A DNA stretch of 33,144 nucleotides from Candidatus Kapaibacterium sp. (GTDB lineage: Bacteria > Bacteroidota > Ignavibacteria > Kapaibacteriales > UBA4661), in NCBI GenBank assembly GCA_025358765.1, contig JANYIG010000326.1, positions 1 through 33,144 of the forward strand, in the 5' to 3' direction. The translations under genes were made by a program, and so were the position numbers. Positions 17,140 to 25,734 of the stretch are shown here, in pieces. Numbering within the stretch: the first letter of the stretch is position 1; each line of letters opens with the position of its first letter. The notes below the pieces were generated by a model that had not been told where the DNA came from, searched no databases, and was given only the letters and a program-made list of their open reading frames with translations.

Positions 17140-18353
17140 TGAATACTCCTTTGTACACCGCCGCCGTCCTCCCTTCTTCTCCTAATGTTGTTGCGAAACC
17201 TGAGAACGCCTCTTATTATGAAATCCGCAACGCCGAGGAACTGCAAAAACCGCTCATTGCTATTGTAGATGATGTCCCTGAAAGCGCTGGGATGGCAGCC
17301 ATCATGCTGCGAACGCAGGGATTTTATGCTTCTGTGTTGTCCAGTGGACAGGAGCTTTTCGAGTCGTTTCGCTATCAGCACCCGGATTTAATATTGCTTG
17401 ATATTGCTATGCCCAACATGGACGGTCTTGAGGTCTGTCGCCGCCTCAAAACGATGAAGGAAATGAGCGATATACCTGTCATTTTCCTTACAGTGCATAC
17501 CGAAAAAGCGCACAAAATGGAGGCGTTTGAATTAGGTGCGGTGGATTTTGTGACAAAGCCCGTCGAACTTTGGGAGCTTATTTTGCGAGTCCGAGCGCAC
17601 GTAGAACTCAAGCAAGCGCGTGAGCAGCTTGCACGGCAAAACTTGGAACTTCAACGATTGACCAAAGAAAAAGATGAGTTTTTCGGAATGGCGGTGCATG
17701 AACTCAAGAACCCTCTTTCCGGTATTTCGGCAATGGCGCAATTTATGCAAGAACCCGATACGCCTGAGCAAGAACGGCGCTCTTTGTTAAATTTGATAGT
17801 TAAATCTTCGGAAGAAATATTCGTTCTCTTAAATGATTTGCTTCGTATTAACCGTATGGAGCAACAAGGTGTACAGATTACCTTAGAACCGTGCGATGTG
17901 TCTATCATTACATTGCAGCTTGTCGAAAGTTATGCGCTAAAAGCACGGGCAAAATCGCTGACTATTCGTATTGATGCTCCGAAAAATGTGATGGTACTTG
18001 CCGATGAAGCCGCATTGTTGCATGTGTTGGATAATGTATTGTCCAATGCACTGAAGTTTTCGCCGCCACAGAAATCTATCACGCTCCGTGTGATTGAAAG
18101 TGGGCAATCCGTGCGTATTGAAGTACACGACGAAGGTCCGGGAATATCGCTTGAGGATCAGAAACGATTGTTTGGTAAGTTTGTACAGCTCGCGGCAAAA
18201 CCAACTGCTGGCGAAAATTCGACGGGGTTAGGGCTATCTATCGCTAAGCGTTTTGTGGATGCAATGAAAGGGCAGATACGCTGTGAAAGCGAGGTCGGTC
18301 ACGGAGCGACGTTCATCGTAGAACTGCAAAAAGCTGAGGAGCCGGTAGAATGA
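17139..18353 (+). CDS. Receiver-histidine kinase (response regulator fused N-terminally to HisKA-HATPase)
   Basis: A 404-residue cytoplasmic protein. The receiver domain (about 38-160) has the phosphorylated D88 in LILLDIAMPNMDG. A short coiled-coil linker (LKQAREQLARQNLELQRL) leads to the HisKA domain with His187 in VHELKNPLSG, and the HATPase domain shows Asn303 in LSNALKFSP, DEGPGI and STGLGLSI. The receiver before the kinase implies control of the kinase by another phosphodonor, as in N-terminal-receiver hybrids. The ATG at 17139 overlaps the previous stop and ggtggag lies about 5 bases upstream. It is convergent with the sigma-54 response regulator gene 41 bp away, a possible partner. 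Confidence 0.93.
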   Translation: MNTPLYTAAVLPSSPNVVAKPENASYYEIRNAEELQKPLIAIVDDVPESAGMAAIMLRTQGFYASVLSSGQELFESFRYQHPDLILLDIAMPNMDGLEVCRRLKTMKEMSDIPVIFLTVHTEKAHKMEAFELGAVDFVTKPVELWELILRVRAHVELKQAREQLARQNLELQRLTKEKDEFFGMAVHELKNPLSGISAMAQFMQEPDTPEQERRSLLNLIVKSSEEIFVLLNDLLRINRMEQQGVQITLEPCDVSIITLQLVESYALKARAKSLTIRIDAPKNVMVLADEAALLHVLDNVLSNALKFSPPQKSITLRVIESGQSVRIEVHDEGPGISLEDQKRLFGKFVQLAAKPTAGENSTGLGLSIAKRFVDAMKGQIRCESEVGHGATFIVELQKAEEPVE

Positions 18354-18394
18354 TTGAGTGATTGATTTGAGGCAATTTAGATTCTTCCTTCAGC

Positions 18395-19831
18395 TTAAGT
18401 TCCGCGAAAAGTATCGGCTTCAATCGTATATTTTTGCATCAAACGGTGAAAGTTTTGGCGTGACATCTGCGATTCATCTGCTGCTGCACTTACATTGCCT
18501 CTGTGTATGGTAAGGAGCTTTACAACAAACTGCTGTTCAAATTCTGCCAATACCATTTCTCGTGCGTCGCTGAAGACATGACTTTGAATAGGAAATTGCA
18601 TCGGTGCTGTAGCCTCCGCAGAGACTTCTTGATGTTCGCTAATTCCTATTGCCGACGGAAGGATAAAATTCCCCGTCGTCAGCATCACTGCTCGTTCTGT
18701 AAGATTTTCTAATTCCCGTACATTTCCCGGAAACGAGTATTGCTCAAGCCTACGCCGTGCGTCGTCAGAAAATCCTTGAATCGTTTTGCCCATGCGAACG
18801 TTGTACTTGCTGAGGAAAAAATGTGCTAAGTGTCCGATGTCTTCTGGGCGCTCACGTAACGACGGAGCGTGTACCACAGCAACGTTCAAGCGGTAAAATA
18901 AATCTTCACGAAACCGTCCCGCACGTACTTCGTCCGTAAGATTGCGGTGTGTTGCGGCAACAAATCGCGCACGGATTTTTATCGGCTCATTGCTCCCAAT
19001 CCGCTCAAACGTCCGTTCTTGCAACACGCGCAACAATTTTGCTTGCAAACTCATTGGTAAATCGCCGATTTCGTCCAGAAAAATTGTCCCTTCGCCTGCA
19101 AGCTCAAACTTCCCGATGCGGCGTTGCATAGCGCCCGTATATGCTCCACGCTCGTAGCCGAACAACTCCGATTCCAAAAGATTCTCAGGAATTGCCGTAC
19201 AGTTAATGCCCACGAACGGTTCTGCGGCTGTCACACCGCCATTACCATTGGCATGGATAGCCCGCGCAATCAACTCCTTGCCGCTACCGCTCGCCCCCGT
19301 AATCAACACCGATGTGTGATTTGGTGTTGTGGAAATAAGCCCAATCAATTTGAATACCTCTTGCATGGGCTTGCTCGTGCCGATGATAGAATAATCTGCC
19401 GTCATGTCAGCGCTGAAGGTCATGCCAGTCGTTGGCTCTACCGGTTGTTCTAAGTTGGTCAAGGCGCGGTGGACGGTTTCGCGGACAACTTTTGCTGTAA
19501 ACGGTTTGGTCAGATAATCAAATGCACCTTGCTGCATTGCTCGCACGGCGATGCTTACGGAGCCAGCGCCGGTAATGATGATAATGGGCGTTGCAGGGTA
19601 TTGTTGCTTGATGAACATCATTGCTTCTAAGCCGCTCATGCCGGGCATTTGAACATCCATTAGTACAACAGAAGGAGGATGTGATGCGACGATGCTCACC
19701 GCCTCTTCGCCGCTTGAGGCAAAGAGCAATGTACAATGAAGGTCAAACAACATGGTGCGAAGCATGTCCCGAATATCGAGCGTATCGTCAACAATCAAAA
19801 TCGTCGGTTTTGGAGAAGATGTTGTGCTCAT
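18395..19831 (-). CDS. Sigma-54-dependent response regulator (NtrC family)
   Basis: A 478-residue transcription activator. The receiver domain (1-125) has phosphorylated D59 in VVLMDVQMPGMSG. The AAA+ domain (about 145-385) has the Walker A GASGSGKE (179-186), the sigma-54 contact loop as GAYTGA (229-234) in place of the usual GAFTGA, the Walker B TIFLDE (249-254), and FPGNVREL (367-374). The C-terminus (about 430-468) is a Fis-type helix-turn-helix, GNVSAAADESQMSRQNFHRLMQKY. On phosphorylation it should form a ring that opens sigma-54 promoters. No sigma-54 promoter with correct spacing was found in the window. It is convergent with the receiver-kinase and lies downstream of the GCS2 gene behind a terminator. 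Confidence 0.94.
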   Translation of the reverse strand: MSTTSSPKPTILIVDDTLDIRDMLRTMLFDLHCTLLFASSGEEAVSIVASHPPSVVLMDVQMPGMSGLEAMMFIKQQYPATPIIIITGAGSVSIAVRAMQQGAFDYLTKPFTAKVVRETVHRALTNLEQPVEPTTGMTFSADMTADYSIIGTSKPMQEVFKLIGLISTTPNHTSVLITGASGSGKELIARAIHANGNGGVTAAEPFVGINCTAIPENLLESELFGYERGAYTGAMQRRIGKFELAGEGTIFLDEIGDLPMSLQAKLLRVLQERTFERIGSNEPIKIRARFVAATHRNLTDEVRAGRFREDLFYRLNVAVVHAPSLRERPEDIGHLAHFFLSKYNVRMGKTIQGFSDDARRRLEQYSFPGNVRELENLTERAVMLTTGNFILPSAIGISEHQEVSAEATAPMQFPIQSHVFSDAREMVLAEFEQQFVVKLLTIHRGNVSAAADESQMSRQNFHRLMQKYTIEADTFRGT

Positions 19832-19912
19832 TGATTATGGTAATGTTGTGTAATAATTATCCCAAACTACCACTTTTGGCGCTTCCGATAAAGCATTGAT
19901 GAGCCACCCATC

Positions 19913-19963
19913 AAAAAAAAAAACGGCAACATGACTTCCAAGCCATGCCACCGCTTCATGTTG
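19913..19963 (-). terminator. Intrinsic terminator of the GCS2 gene
   Basis: Read leftwards: an 8-bp stem, caacatga (19927-19934 and 19956-19963, complementary), with further pairing aagc/gctt in the loop, followed by an 11-base T run (A run 19913-19923 on the given strand). It lies just after the stop of the leftward gene at 19981. Confidence 0.65.
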
Positions 19964-19980
19964 TAAAAGTACCGTTGTGA

Positions 19981-21210
19981 TTAGGTCAATGATGTTGCTT
20001 TTTCTTCGATAGAATCGGCTGAAGGGCGCTTCAAATCGCTTAAAAACGGCGTGACATCCTCAATCAATCCAACGCACGTTTCTTTGTGGATGTATTCTGC
20101 AACTGCCTGTGTGCTACCTGTTTCGGCAAAAACTTTGAGCTGGCGGTCAGCCCCCGTCCCGTTTTCCATGATAGTACGGATATACTCAATGTCATTGCGC
20201 GAACCCAAATCATCCACCACGTCGTCCACAAAATCCAGCAATTCCCCAATGAGCGTCCGCGTGGGCATTTCGCGCTGTTTGCCAAAGTCAATCAATTTGC
20301 CATCCAAACCGTATCGCACGGCACGCCATTTGTTTTCCATGAGCAACGCACGGTGATAAAGGCGGAAGCTGAGATTTTTTGAGTAGAGCGAGTACAGTTT
20401 TACGACAATTGCTTGGCAAAGTGCCGCAATAGCAATCGTCTCATCTACGCGCATCGGCAGGTCGCAAATACGGATTTCGAGCGTTGGAAAATTCGGGTGT
20501 GGGCGCACATCCCACCAAATTTTCTTTGCATTGTCAATACAGCCCGTTCGTACTAAGAGGTCAATATACGACTGATATTCGCCCCATGAGTTAAAATAAT
20601 CGGGAAAATTTGTGCGTGGGAAACGTTCAAATACCTTTGAGCGATAGGATTTCAGCCCCGTATTCGTGCCAGTCCAAAAGGGCGAATTGGTGGTGAGCGC
20701 AAGAATGTGCGGCAGGAAATAGCGCATTTCGTTCATGATCTGGATTTGAATCTCGCGGTTTTCGATGCCAATGTGAATATGCATTCCGAAGATGAGTAAC
20801 GACCGCGCCAGCACTTGCATGTCCTCCACAATAATGCGGTAGCGCTCGTCGGGAAAAATTTCTTGATCTTTCCAATGGGCGAACGGATGCGTACTCGCCG
20901 CACCAAGCAGCAACCCGTTTTGCTTGGATAAATGAGCCACAATCGAACGAATTTTTGTGATTTCGTCGCGAGCTTGTGTTACGTCTTTGCACACACCCGT
21001 ACCAATTTCCAGCATGGAGCCAATCATTTCAGGTTTGACGTGTTCGTGCAAAAGCATCTGCCCTTTCGAGAGCAATTCGGCATCAATATGGGAACGGAGG
21101 TCGAAAGTTTTCGGGTCGAGAACCATATATTCTTCTTCAATACCAAGCGAAAACGCGGGTCGGTCTGCATCGGCAACCTTCATGCGGCTTAACGAATCTG
21201 TTGGGGTCAT
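19981..21210 (-). CDS. GCS2-type carboxylate-amine ligase (YbdK-like)
   Basis: A 409-residue ATP-dependent ligase of the glutamate-cysteine ligase type 2 family (YbdK/EgtA-like). Visible family motifs: FSLGIEEEYMVLD at the start with the metal-binding Glu cluster, MLEIGTGVC, ASTHPFAHWKDQ, FGMHIHIGIE, TNSPFWTGTNTGLKSYR, WWDVRPHPNFPTLEIRICDLPM, and ENKWRAVRYGLDG. These cover the ATP/Mg site and the amine-ligase core. Members join glutamate or similar carboxylates to an amine such as cysteine; the exact substrate cannot be read here. Cytoplasmic. Met10 (21183) is an alternative start. It is divergent from the chemotaxis receptor gene and ends in a hairpin terminator. Confidence 0.9.
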   Translation of the reverse strand: MTPTDSLSRMKVADADRPAFSLGIEEEYMVLDPKTFDLRSHIDAELLSKGQMLLHEHVKPEMIGSMLEIGTGVCKDVTQARDEITKIRSIVAHLSKQNGLLLGAASTHPFAHWKDQEIFPDERYRIIVEDMQVLARSLLIFGMHIHIGIENREIQIQIMNEMRYFLPHILALTTNSPFWTGTNTGLKSYRSKVFERFPRTNFPDYFNSWGEYQSYIDLLVRTGCIDNAKKIWWDVRPHPNFPTLEIRICDLPMRVDETIAIAALCQAIVVKLYSLYSKNLSFRLYHRALLMENKWRAVRYGLDGKLIDFGKQREMPTRTLIGELLDFVDDVVDDLGSRNDIEYIRTIMENGTGADRQLKVFAETGSTQAVAEYIHKETCVGLIEDVTPFLSDLKRPSADSIEEKATSLT

Positions 21211-21367
21211 TAGTGTTTCACGATAGGATAAGGATATTGTGAACTATTTTTCATTTTTTTGAATTTGCTCAAGGTTATGAAATTATTTTGCATTTGTCAA
21301 GGTTTTTTTACGAATTTGCCATATATGTGTTGGCGTGGGGGAACCATTTTTAGATGTTTATCGCGTT
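21211..21367. promoter_or_regulatory. Divergent promoter region, ligase / chemotaxis receptor
   Basis: 157 A/T-rich bases between two divergent genes. It holds two near-copies of a short direct repeat, tttgctcaaggtt (about 21264-21276) and tttgtcaaggtt (about 21293-21304), and T runs. No promoter could be assigned firmly. Confidence 0.35.
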
Positions 21368-23176
21368 ATGCTTCAAAAAATCCGCTCATCGCTCGGCTTG
21401 CAAATAGCTATTCCTGCAACGCTCATCATTGTTGCGCTCACGTCGGTTGGTATTATTTCGTCATTTATCCAGCAAAACCAAAGTGGCATGGAATTGACGC
21501 TCGAAAAAACAGCTTCCATTGCAACCGTTGCGGCAGTATCTGCTGCGCCAGGTGTAGATTTTGATAGCCGCGAATCCGTTGGACAATCCCTCGAAGGCGT
21601 ATTGCGGCTGACGGGGCTTGAATACATCATCGTCACCAAAGCAAGTGGTGATACGATATACACGTATGGATATGCGAAAGTTCCTGAGACGTTAAAGGCG
21701 GAAAAAATCCACACCGATACCAATAATGTCCGTAGTCTGACGCTTGGCGACGTAGCAGTGGCAGCGGCTCCCGTGTCGCAGAACGAAAAAAAAATTGGCG
21801 AAGTTGTGTTAGGCGTGAATTTGGCACAGATGCGGCGTAGTGTGAACAGCGGTGTTCAGACGTTTACGATTATTGGTGTGATTGGCAGTGTGATTTGTGC
21901 AATTGTGATATTCCTTATTGTTCGGTCGCTTATCAAGCCTGTTGTGGCGCTCCGTGATGCCGCGCAAAAAGTCAGTAGTGGCGATCTTGAGCAAACCGTT
22001 CACAATAAATATAGCAATGAGGTCGGGCAATTAAGCATAGCGTTCAATTCGATGGTCGAAAGTATTCGCAAAGGTATTGCCGATATTGAAACTGAGAAGG
22101 CAAGCGTCGAACGGAAAGTTGAAATCGCGGTACGCGAGTCCGAAATGCGAAAAAAATATTTAGCATTCAGTGTTGAGGTTATTCTCACCGAAATGCGCCG
22201 TTTTGCCAACGGGAATCTTACGGTCGAGCTTACGCCTGCCTTCGAGAGCGATGAGATCGGCGAACTTTATACTGGTTTTAACGACGCTGTAAACAATGTG
22301 CGTGATATGCTCGTGACTATCTCGCAAGCATTGTCGGAGACAGCATCCACCTCAGAGCATATTACCGAAATAACGGAGCAATTAGCATCCGGTTCCGCAC
22401 GGCAAGCATTTCAGGCACAAGAGATTTCTGCGTCGGTGGATGAACTCGCACACGCTACCGCACAAAACAGCCAGAATGCCGATACTTCCTTGCGTGTAGC
22501 GGAGCGAAACGGTCAGATTGCTATTTCCGGCGGCGATATTGTGCGCCAAACATTGGAAAAAATTGAGGAAATTGCATCCGTTGTACAAAAATCGGCGGAA
22601 ACGGTAGAACGCTTAGGCGTTTCGAGCGCGGAAATCGGGGAAATCGTTTCTGTCATCAACGACATTGCCGACCAGACAAATCTGCTTGCTCTGAATGCGG
22701 CAATCGAAGCGGCTCGTGCTGGCGAGCAAGGACGTGGTTTTGCAGTTGTTGCCGACGAAGTACGGAAGCTCGCCGAGCGCACTTCGCAAGCCACGAAGCA
22801 AATCACCACAATGGTGAAAACCATTCAGAACGAAACTCGCGTTGCCGTTAAAGCGATGCACGACGGGAATGAGGAAGTTATTAAGGGCAAAGAACTTGCC
22901 GTCAATGCGGGCGAGGCACTGCGGCAAATCGTACAAAGCTCGAAAGAAGTTGCCACGACGGTGCAAACTATTGCCGAAGCAAGCAGCCGCCAATCTTCAA
23001 CAAGCCAAGCTCTTGCCCAGCGCATTGATGCTATGGCGGAAGTAACGACAATGACGGAACAAGGCGCAAAGCAAATTGCTATTTCTACGAGCGATTTGAA
23101 TGCTCTCATGGAAAATCTGCTCATGCTTATGCAAAAATTCAGAACCGATAACCGAACCAAAGATGTTCTTGATTAA
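21368..23176 (+). CDS. Methyl-accepting chemotaxis protein with two HAMP domains
   Basis: A 602-residue membrane receptor. Transmembrane segment 1 is about residues 10-33 ([20 protein letters not shown]) and segment 2 about 164-186 ([21 protein letters not shown]), enclosing a periplasmic domain of about 130 residues that may be a single Cache fold ([28 protein letters not shown]). A HAMP domain follows (about 187-240), then a coiled coil and a second HAMP-like unit (about 275-325, [24 protein letters not shown]). The signalling hairpin tip is [40 protein letters not shown]. The ATG at 21368 is chosen over a GTG at 21335 because the shorter form begins right before the membrane segment. No other che genes lie here, so its kinase complex is encoded elsewhere. 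Confidence 0.93.
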   Translation: MLQKIRSSLGLQIAIPATLIIVALTSVGIISSFIQQNQSGMELTLEKTASIATVAAVSAAPGVDFDSRESVGQSLEGVLRLTGLEYIIVTKASGDTIYTYGYAKVPETLKAEKIHTDTNNVRSLTLGDVAVAAAPVSQNEKKIGEVVLGVNLAQMRRSVNSGVQTFTIIGVIGSVICAIVIFLIVRSLIKPVVALRDAAQKVSSGDLEQTVHNKYSNEVGQLSIAFNSMVESIRKGIADIETEKASVERKVEIAVRESEMRKKYLAFSVEVILTEMRRFANGNLTVELTPAFESDEIGELYTGFNDAVNNVRDMLVTISQALSETASTSEHITEITEQLASGSARQAFQAQEISASVDELAHATAQNSQNADTSLRVAERNGQIAISGGDIVRQTLEKIEEIASVVQKSAETVERLGVSSAEIGEIVSVINDIADQTNLLALNAAIEAARAGEQGRGFAVVADEVRKLAERTSQATKQITTMVKTIQNETRVAVKAMHDGNEEVIKGKELAVNAGEALRQIVQSSKEVATTVQTIAEASSRQSSTSQALAQRIDAMAEVTTMTEQGAKQIAISTSDLNALMENLLMLMQKFRTDNRTKDVLD

Positions 23177-23207
23177 GAATTTCGTATGAAGTTGTTTACG
23201 ATTTTTT

Positions 23208-23308
23208 ACCGCAGAGGCGCAAAGGCGCAGAGGGCGCAGAAAATCAAGATTGTGGAATACATTTCAAAAGCTGTTTTTACCGCCTCTCTACCTCTGTGTC
23301 TCTGCGGT
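23208..23308. repeat. CGCAGAG-type inverted repeat element, copy A
   Basis: The left arm (23208-23240) runs accgcagaggcgcaaaggcg and on; the right arm (about 23277-23308) ends in cctctgtgtctctgcggt. The outermost 9 bases pair perfectly and the rest pair imperfectly. It lies between the chemotaxis receptor stop and the LRR gene start. It resembles the ACGCAGAG-rich repeats scattered in many bacterial genomes. Confidence 0.7.
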
Positions 23309-23361
23309 CAATCTCGAGGAAATATCAAACAAGTTCTATCTATGACAAACCACAACCTTCT

Positions 23362-24096
23362 ATGCCGCGTACAGCCTTACTCCACTGCTTTTTTCTTACA
23401 AGCAGTATTTTAATCGTTCAACCCTCCTTCGCGCAAACCTCACGCGTGTTGTTGGATTCGGTGGTGCTTGCAAAGCAGCCCACGTACAAAGTATGGGACA
23501 AAGCCGCAAAAGAGCCGCTCAAAATCTATAAACTCGACCTTTCGATTCAAGCACTTCCAGCATTAGCGCCGCAAGTAGGCAATATGCTGAATTTGCAAGA
23601 GCTTAACGTGAGCCGGAATAATTTCCGCACGATTCCGGGCGAACTCGGCGAGTTGACGAACCTACAAACGCTGTTTTTGCGCCGCAATCGTATTCAAGTT
23701 GTCCCAGTTGAGCTTGCTGATTTACCGAATATAACAACATTAGATTTGAGTGACAACCAGATAGAGGATGTTCCGGTGGAGCTTGGGAAGCTGGTAACGC
23801 TGAGAACACTCTACATAAGCCGCAATTACCTCACGCAGATCCCCACAGAATTCGGTAGGCTCATTAATTTAAAATTGCTCTATGTTGATAATAATCAAAT
23901 TGCGAAATTGCCACCCGAAATTGGCTTGCTTACGAAATTGGAATTGTTGGATGTGAGTGGAAATATGCTGACGACGATTCCAGCAGAAATTGCCAAGCTG
24001 ACAAATCTGAAAATCTTAAATATCAGTGGCAATCTTCTTTCGGAGGCAGAGCAGGCGCGTGTTAAACAGCTGTTGCCCAACGTAGAAATTCGATAA
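23362..24096 (+). CDS. Secreted leucine-rich-repeat protein
   Basis: A 244-residue protein with a Sec signal peptide (MPRTALLHCFFLTSSILIVQ, likely cleaved after PSFA or FAQ) and then leucine-rich repeats to the end. At least six repeats of exactly 23 residues follow the plant-like/Ras-suppressor pattern N-L-x-x-L-x-L-x-x-N-x-I-x-x-I/V-P-x-E-L/I-G-x-L-x; a divergent first unit lies near residue 55 and a capping unit at the C-terminus. The regular register suggests a curved protein-binding surface. There is no T9SS sorting domain, so it may stay in the periplasm. An upstream GTG (23296) lies inside the repeat element and gives no signal peptide at the N-terminus, so 23362 is chosen. Binding partner unknown. 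Confidence 0.88.
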   Translation: MPRTALLHCFFLTSSILIVQPSFAQTSRVLLDSVVLAKQPTYKVWDKAAKEPLKIYKLDLSIQALPALAPQVGNMLNLQELNVSRNNFRTIPGELGELTNLQTLFLRRNRIQVVPVELADLPNITTLDLSDNQIEDVPVELGKLVTLRTLYISRNYLTQIPTEFGRLINLKLLYVDNNQIAKLPPEIGLLTKLELLDVSGNMLTTIPAEIAKLTNLKILNISGNLLSEAEQARVKQLLPNVEIR

Positions 24097-24180
24097 ATAC
24101 TGGCAAATACCGATGAATACAAGTCTTGCAGTACACGCACTCGTAAAGCCCAGTACACAATGCCCAATGACTACCGACCA

Positions 24181-25734
24181 ATGTCCAATAAACTCCGTTC
24201 TCTCGCATCCGACACCGCTATTTATGGCGTTAGTACGATTGTTCAGCGTTTTCTGACCTTTTTTCTAACGCCGTTTTACACCAACTACCTCAAGCCCGCC
24301 GAACTCGGCGAAGTTGCTAACCTGTATTCTATCATTGCATTTGTGGGGATTTTTTACTCGTTTGGCTTAGACACGGCGTTTTTCCGTTTCTACCGTACGA
24401 ATAATGATGCCGACGATACGGCGCATAACCAAAAAGTTTTTGGGCTTGCCTTTGGAACCATCGTGCTAACAAGTGGTATGCTGACAATTCTCTTCACGGT
24501 GCTTTCTGGCGTGATAGCGTCAGTATTGGGTTTAAGCGTAGGCGGGCAAAATTTCGTTGTACTTTCGTGCTGTATAGCCTTTATGGACGCGCTGGCGCTG
24601 ATTCCTTACGCCACGCTCAGAATGGAGCGCCGCGCCAAGCGTTTTGCCTTCACAAAAGCGCTCGTGGTCTTGTTGAATGTTGCGTCCAATCTGGTGTTGA
24701 TTGCGGTACTCAACCAAGGCATGAAGGGTGTTTTTTTGGCGGGTGTTTTATCTTCGATGACGGGCGTGATTATCCTGCTGCCGGAGCTCAAGCGGTATCT
24801 CGTTATCAGCCAAACAAGCCGTGGCGGGGCTTATAGCGAACCGTACCGTATAGATTGGGTATTGCTCAAGGAAATGTGGCGTTTTGGGCTGCCATCAGTT
24901 CCATCAGCATTTTCGTCGGTGATGTTGCAAGTAGCAGATCGCCCGATTATGCGCTGGCTCACAAACGATGCGACGGTCGGGATTTATCAAGCAAATTACC
25001 GACTTGGCATTCCAATGATGCTTGTTGTATCGGTGTTTGAATATGCGTGGAAACCGTTCTTTCTGCGTGAAGCTGGTTCGCGCGAAACACGGACAATGTT
25101 CGCATACGTACTGACGTATTTTACCGTTATGTGCGGAGCCGTATTTCTGCTAACAGCGCTGTTGATTGAGTACGTTGTCGCAATGCCATTTATCGGAGGG
25201 CGTTTCTTGAATCCCGCGTATTTAAGCGGTTTGAGCATCATTCCGATTGTGTTAGCGGGCTATTATTTTAATGGTTTGTTTGTGAACTTCGCTGCCAGCA
25301 CGTACATCCGTAAACGCACGAAATATCTTCCGTTTGTAACGGGCATTGCGGCGGCGGCGAACGTCGCCCTGAATTTAATATTGATTCCTTCGTATGGAGC
25401 CGGATTGGGGATTGCGGGCGGGGCGTGGGCAACATTAGGGGCGTATATGGTGATGGCGGTGCTGATGTACTGTATTGCGCGGCGATTGTATCCGATACGC
25501 TACCAATGGGGGCGTGTAACGCTCGTGATGCTTGTTACCGCAGCAACGTTTTCCGTTGCTAAGATTATGACGGTCGGTATGCCCATTCTTCCATCAATAT
25601 TTTTGCGCTTGTGTTGTGTGGCAGGTGGAACGGTCGTGATGCTGGCAGCAGCCGGAGCCTTCAGCGCAAAAGGACGTTCGATGCTGCGCCCGTTCCATAT
25701 AAGCAGTAAAAACCCCATCACTCCCGATTCATAG
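24181..25734 (+). CDS. Polysaccharide flippase, Wzx/MOP family
   Basis: A 517-residue integral membrane protein of the oligosaccharide flippase family. The N-terminus is typical (MSNKLRSLASDTAIYGVSTIVQRFLTFFLTP), followed by about twelve to fourteen hydrophobic helices, with GLDTAFFRFYR after the second helix and FGLPSVPSAFSSVMLQVADRPIM near the centre. It should move lipid-linked sugar units across the inner membrane for exopolysaccharide or O-antigen assembly. The next genes encode glycosyltransferases and a sugar-nucleotide epimerase, in keeping with this role. An ATG at 24160 would add seven residues; the inner ATG fits the family better. Its 3' end overlaps the convergent glycosyltransferase gene by 17 bp. 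Confidence 0.9.
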   Translation: MSNKLRSLASDTAIYGVSTIVQRFLTFFLTPFYTNYLKPAELGEVANLYSIIAFVGIFYSFGLDTAFFRFYRTNNDADDTAHNQKVFGLAFGTIVLTSGMLTILFTVLSGVIASVLGLSVGGQNFVVLSCCIAFMDALALIPYATLRMERRAKRFAFTKALVVLLNVASNLVLIAVLNQGMKGVFLAGVLSSMTGVIILLPELKRYLVISQTSRGGAYSEPYRIDWVLLKEMWRFGLPSVPSAFSSVMLQVADRPIMRWLTNDATVGIYQANYRLGIPMMLVVSVFEYAWKPFFLREAGSRETRTMFAYVLTYFTVMCGAVFLLTALLIEYVVAMPFIGGRFLNPAYLSGLSIIPIVLAGYYFNGLFVNFAASTYIRKRTKYLPFVTGIAAAANVALNLILIPSYGAGLGIAGGAWATLGAYMVMAVLMYCIARRLYPIRYQWGRVTLVMLVTAATFSVAKIMTVGMPILPSIFLRLCCVAGGTVVMLAAAGAFSAKGRSMLRPFHISSKNPITPDS

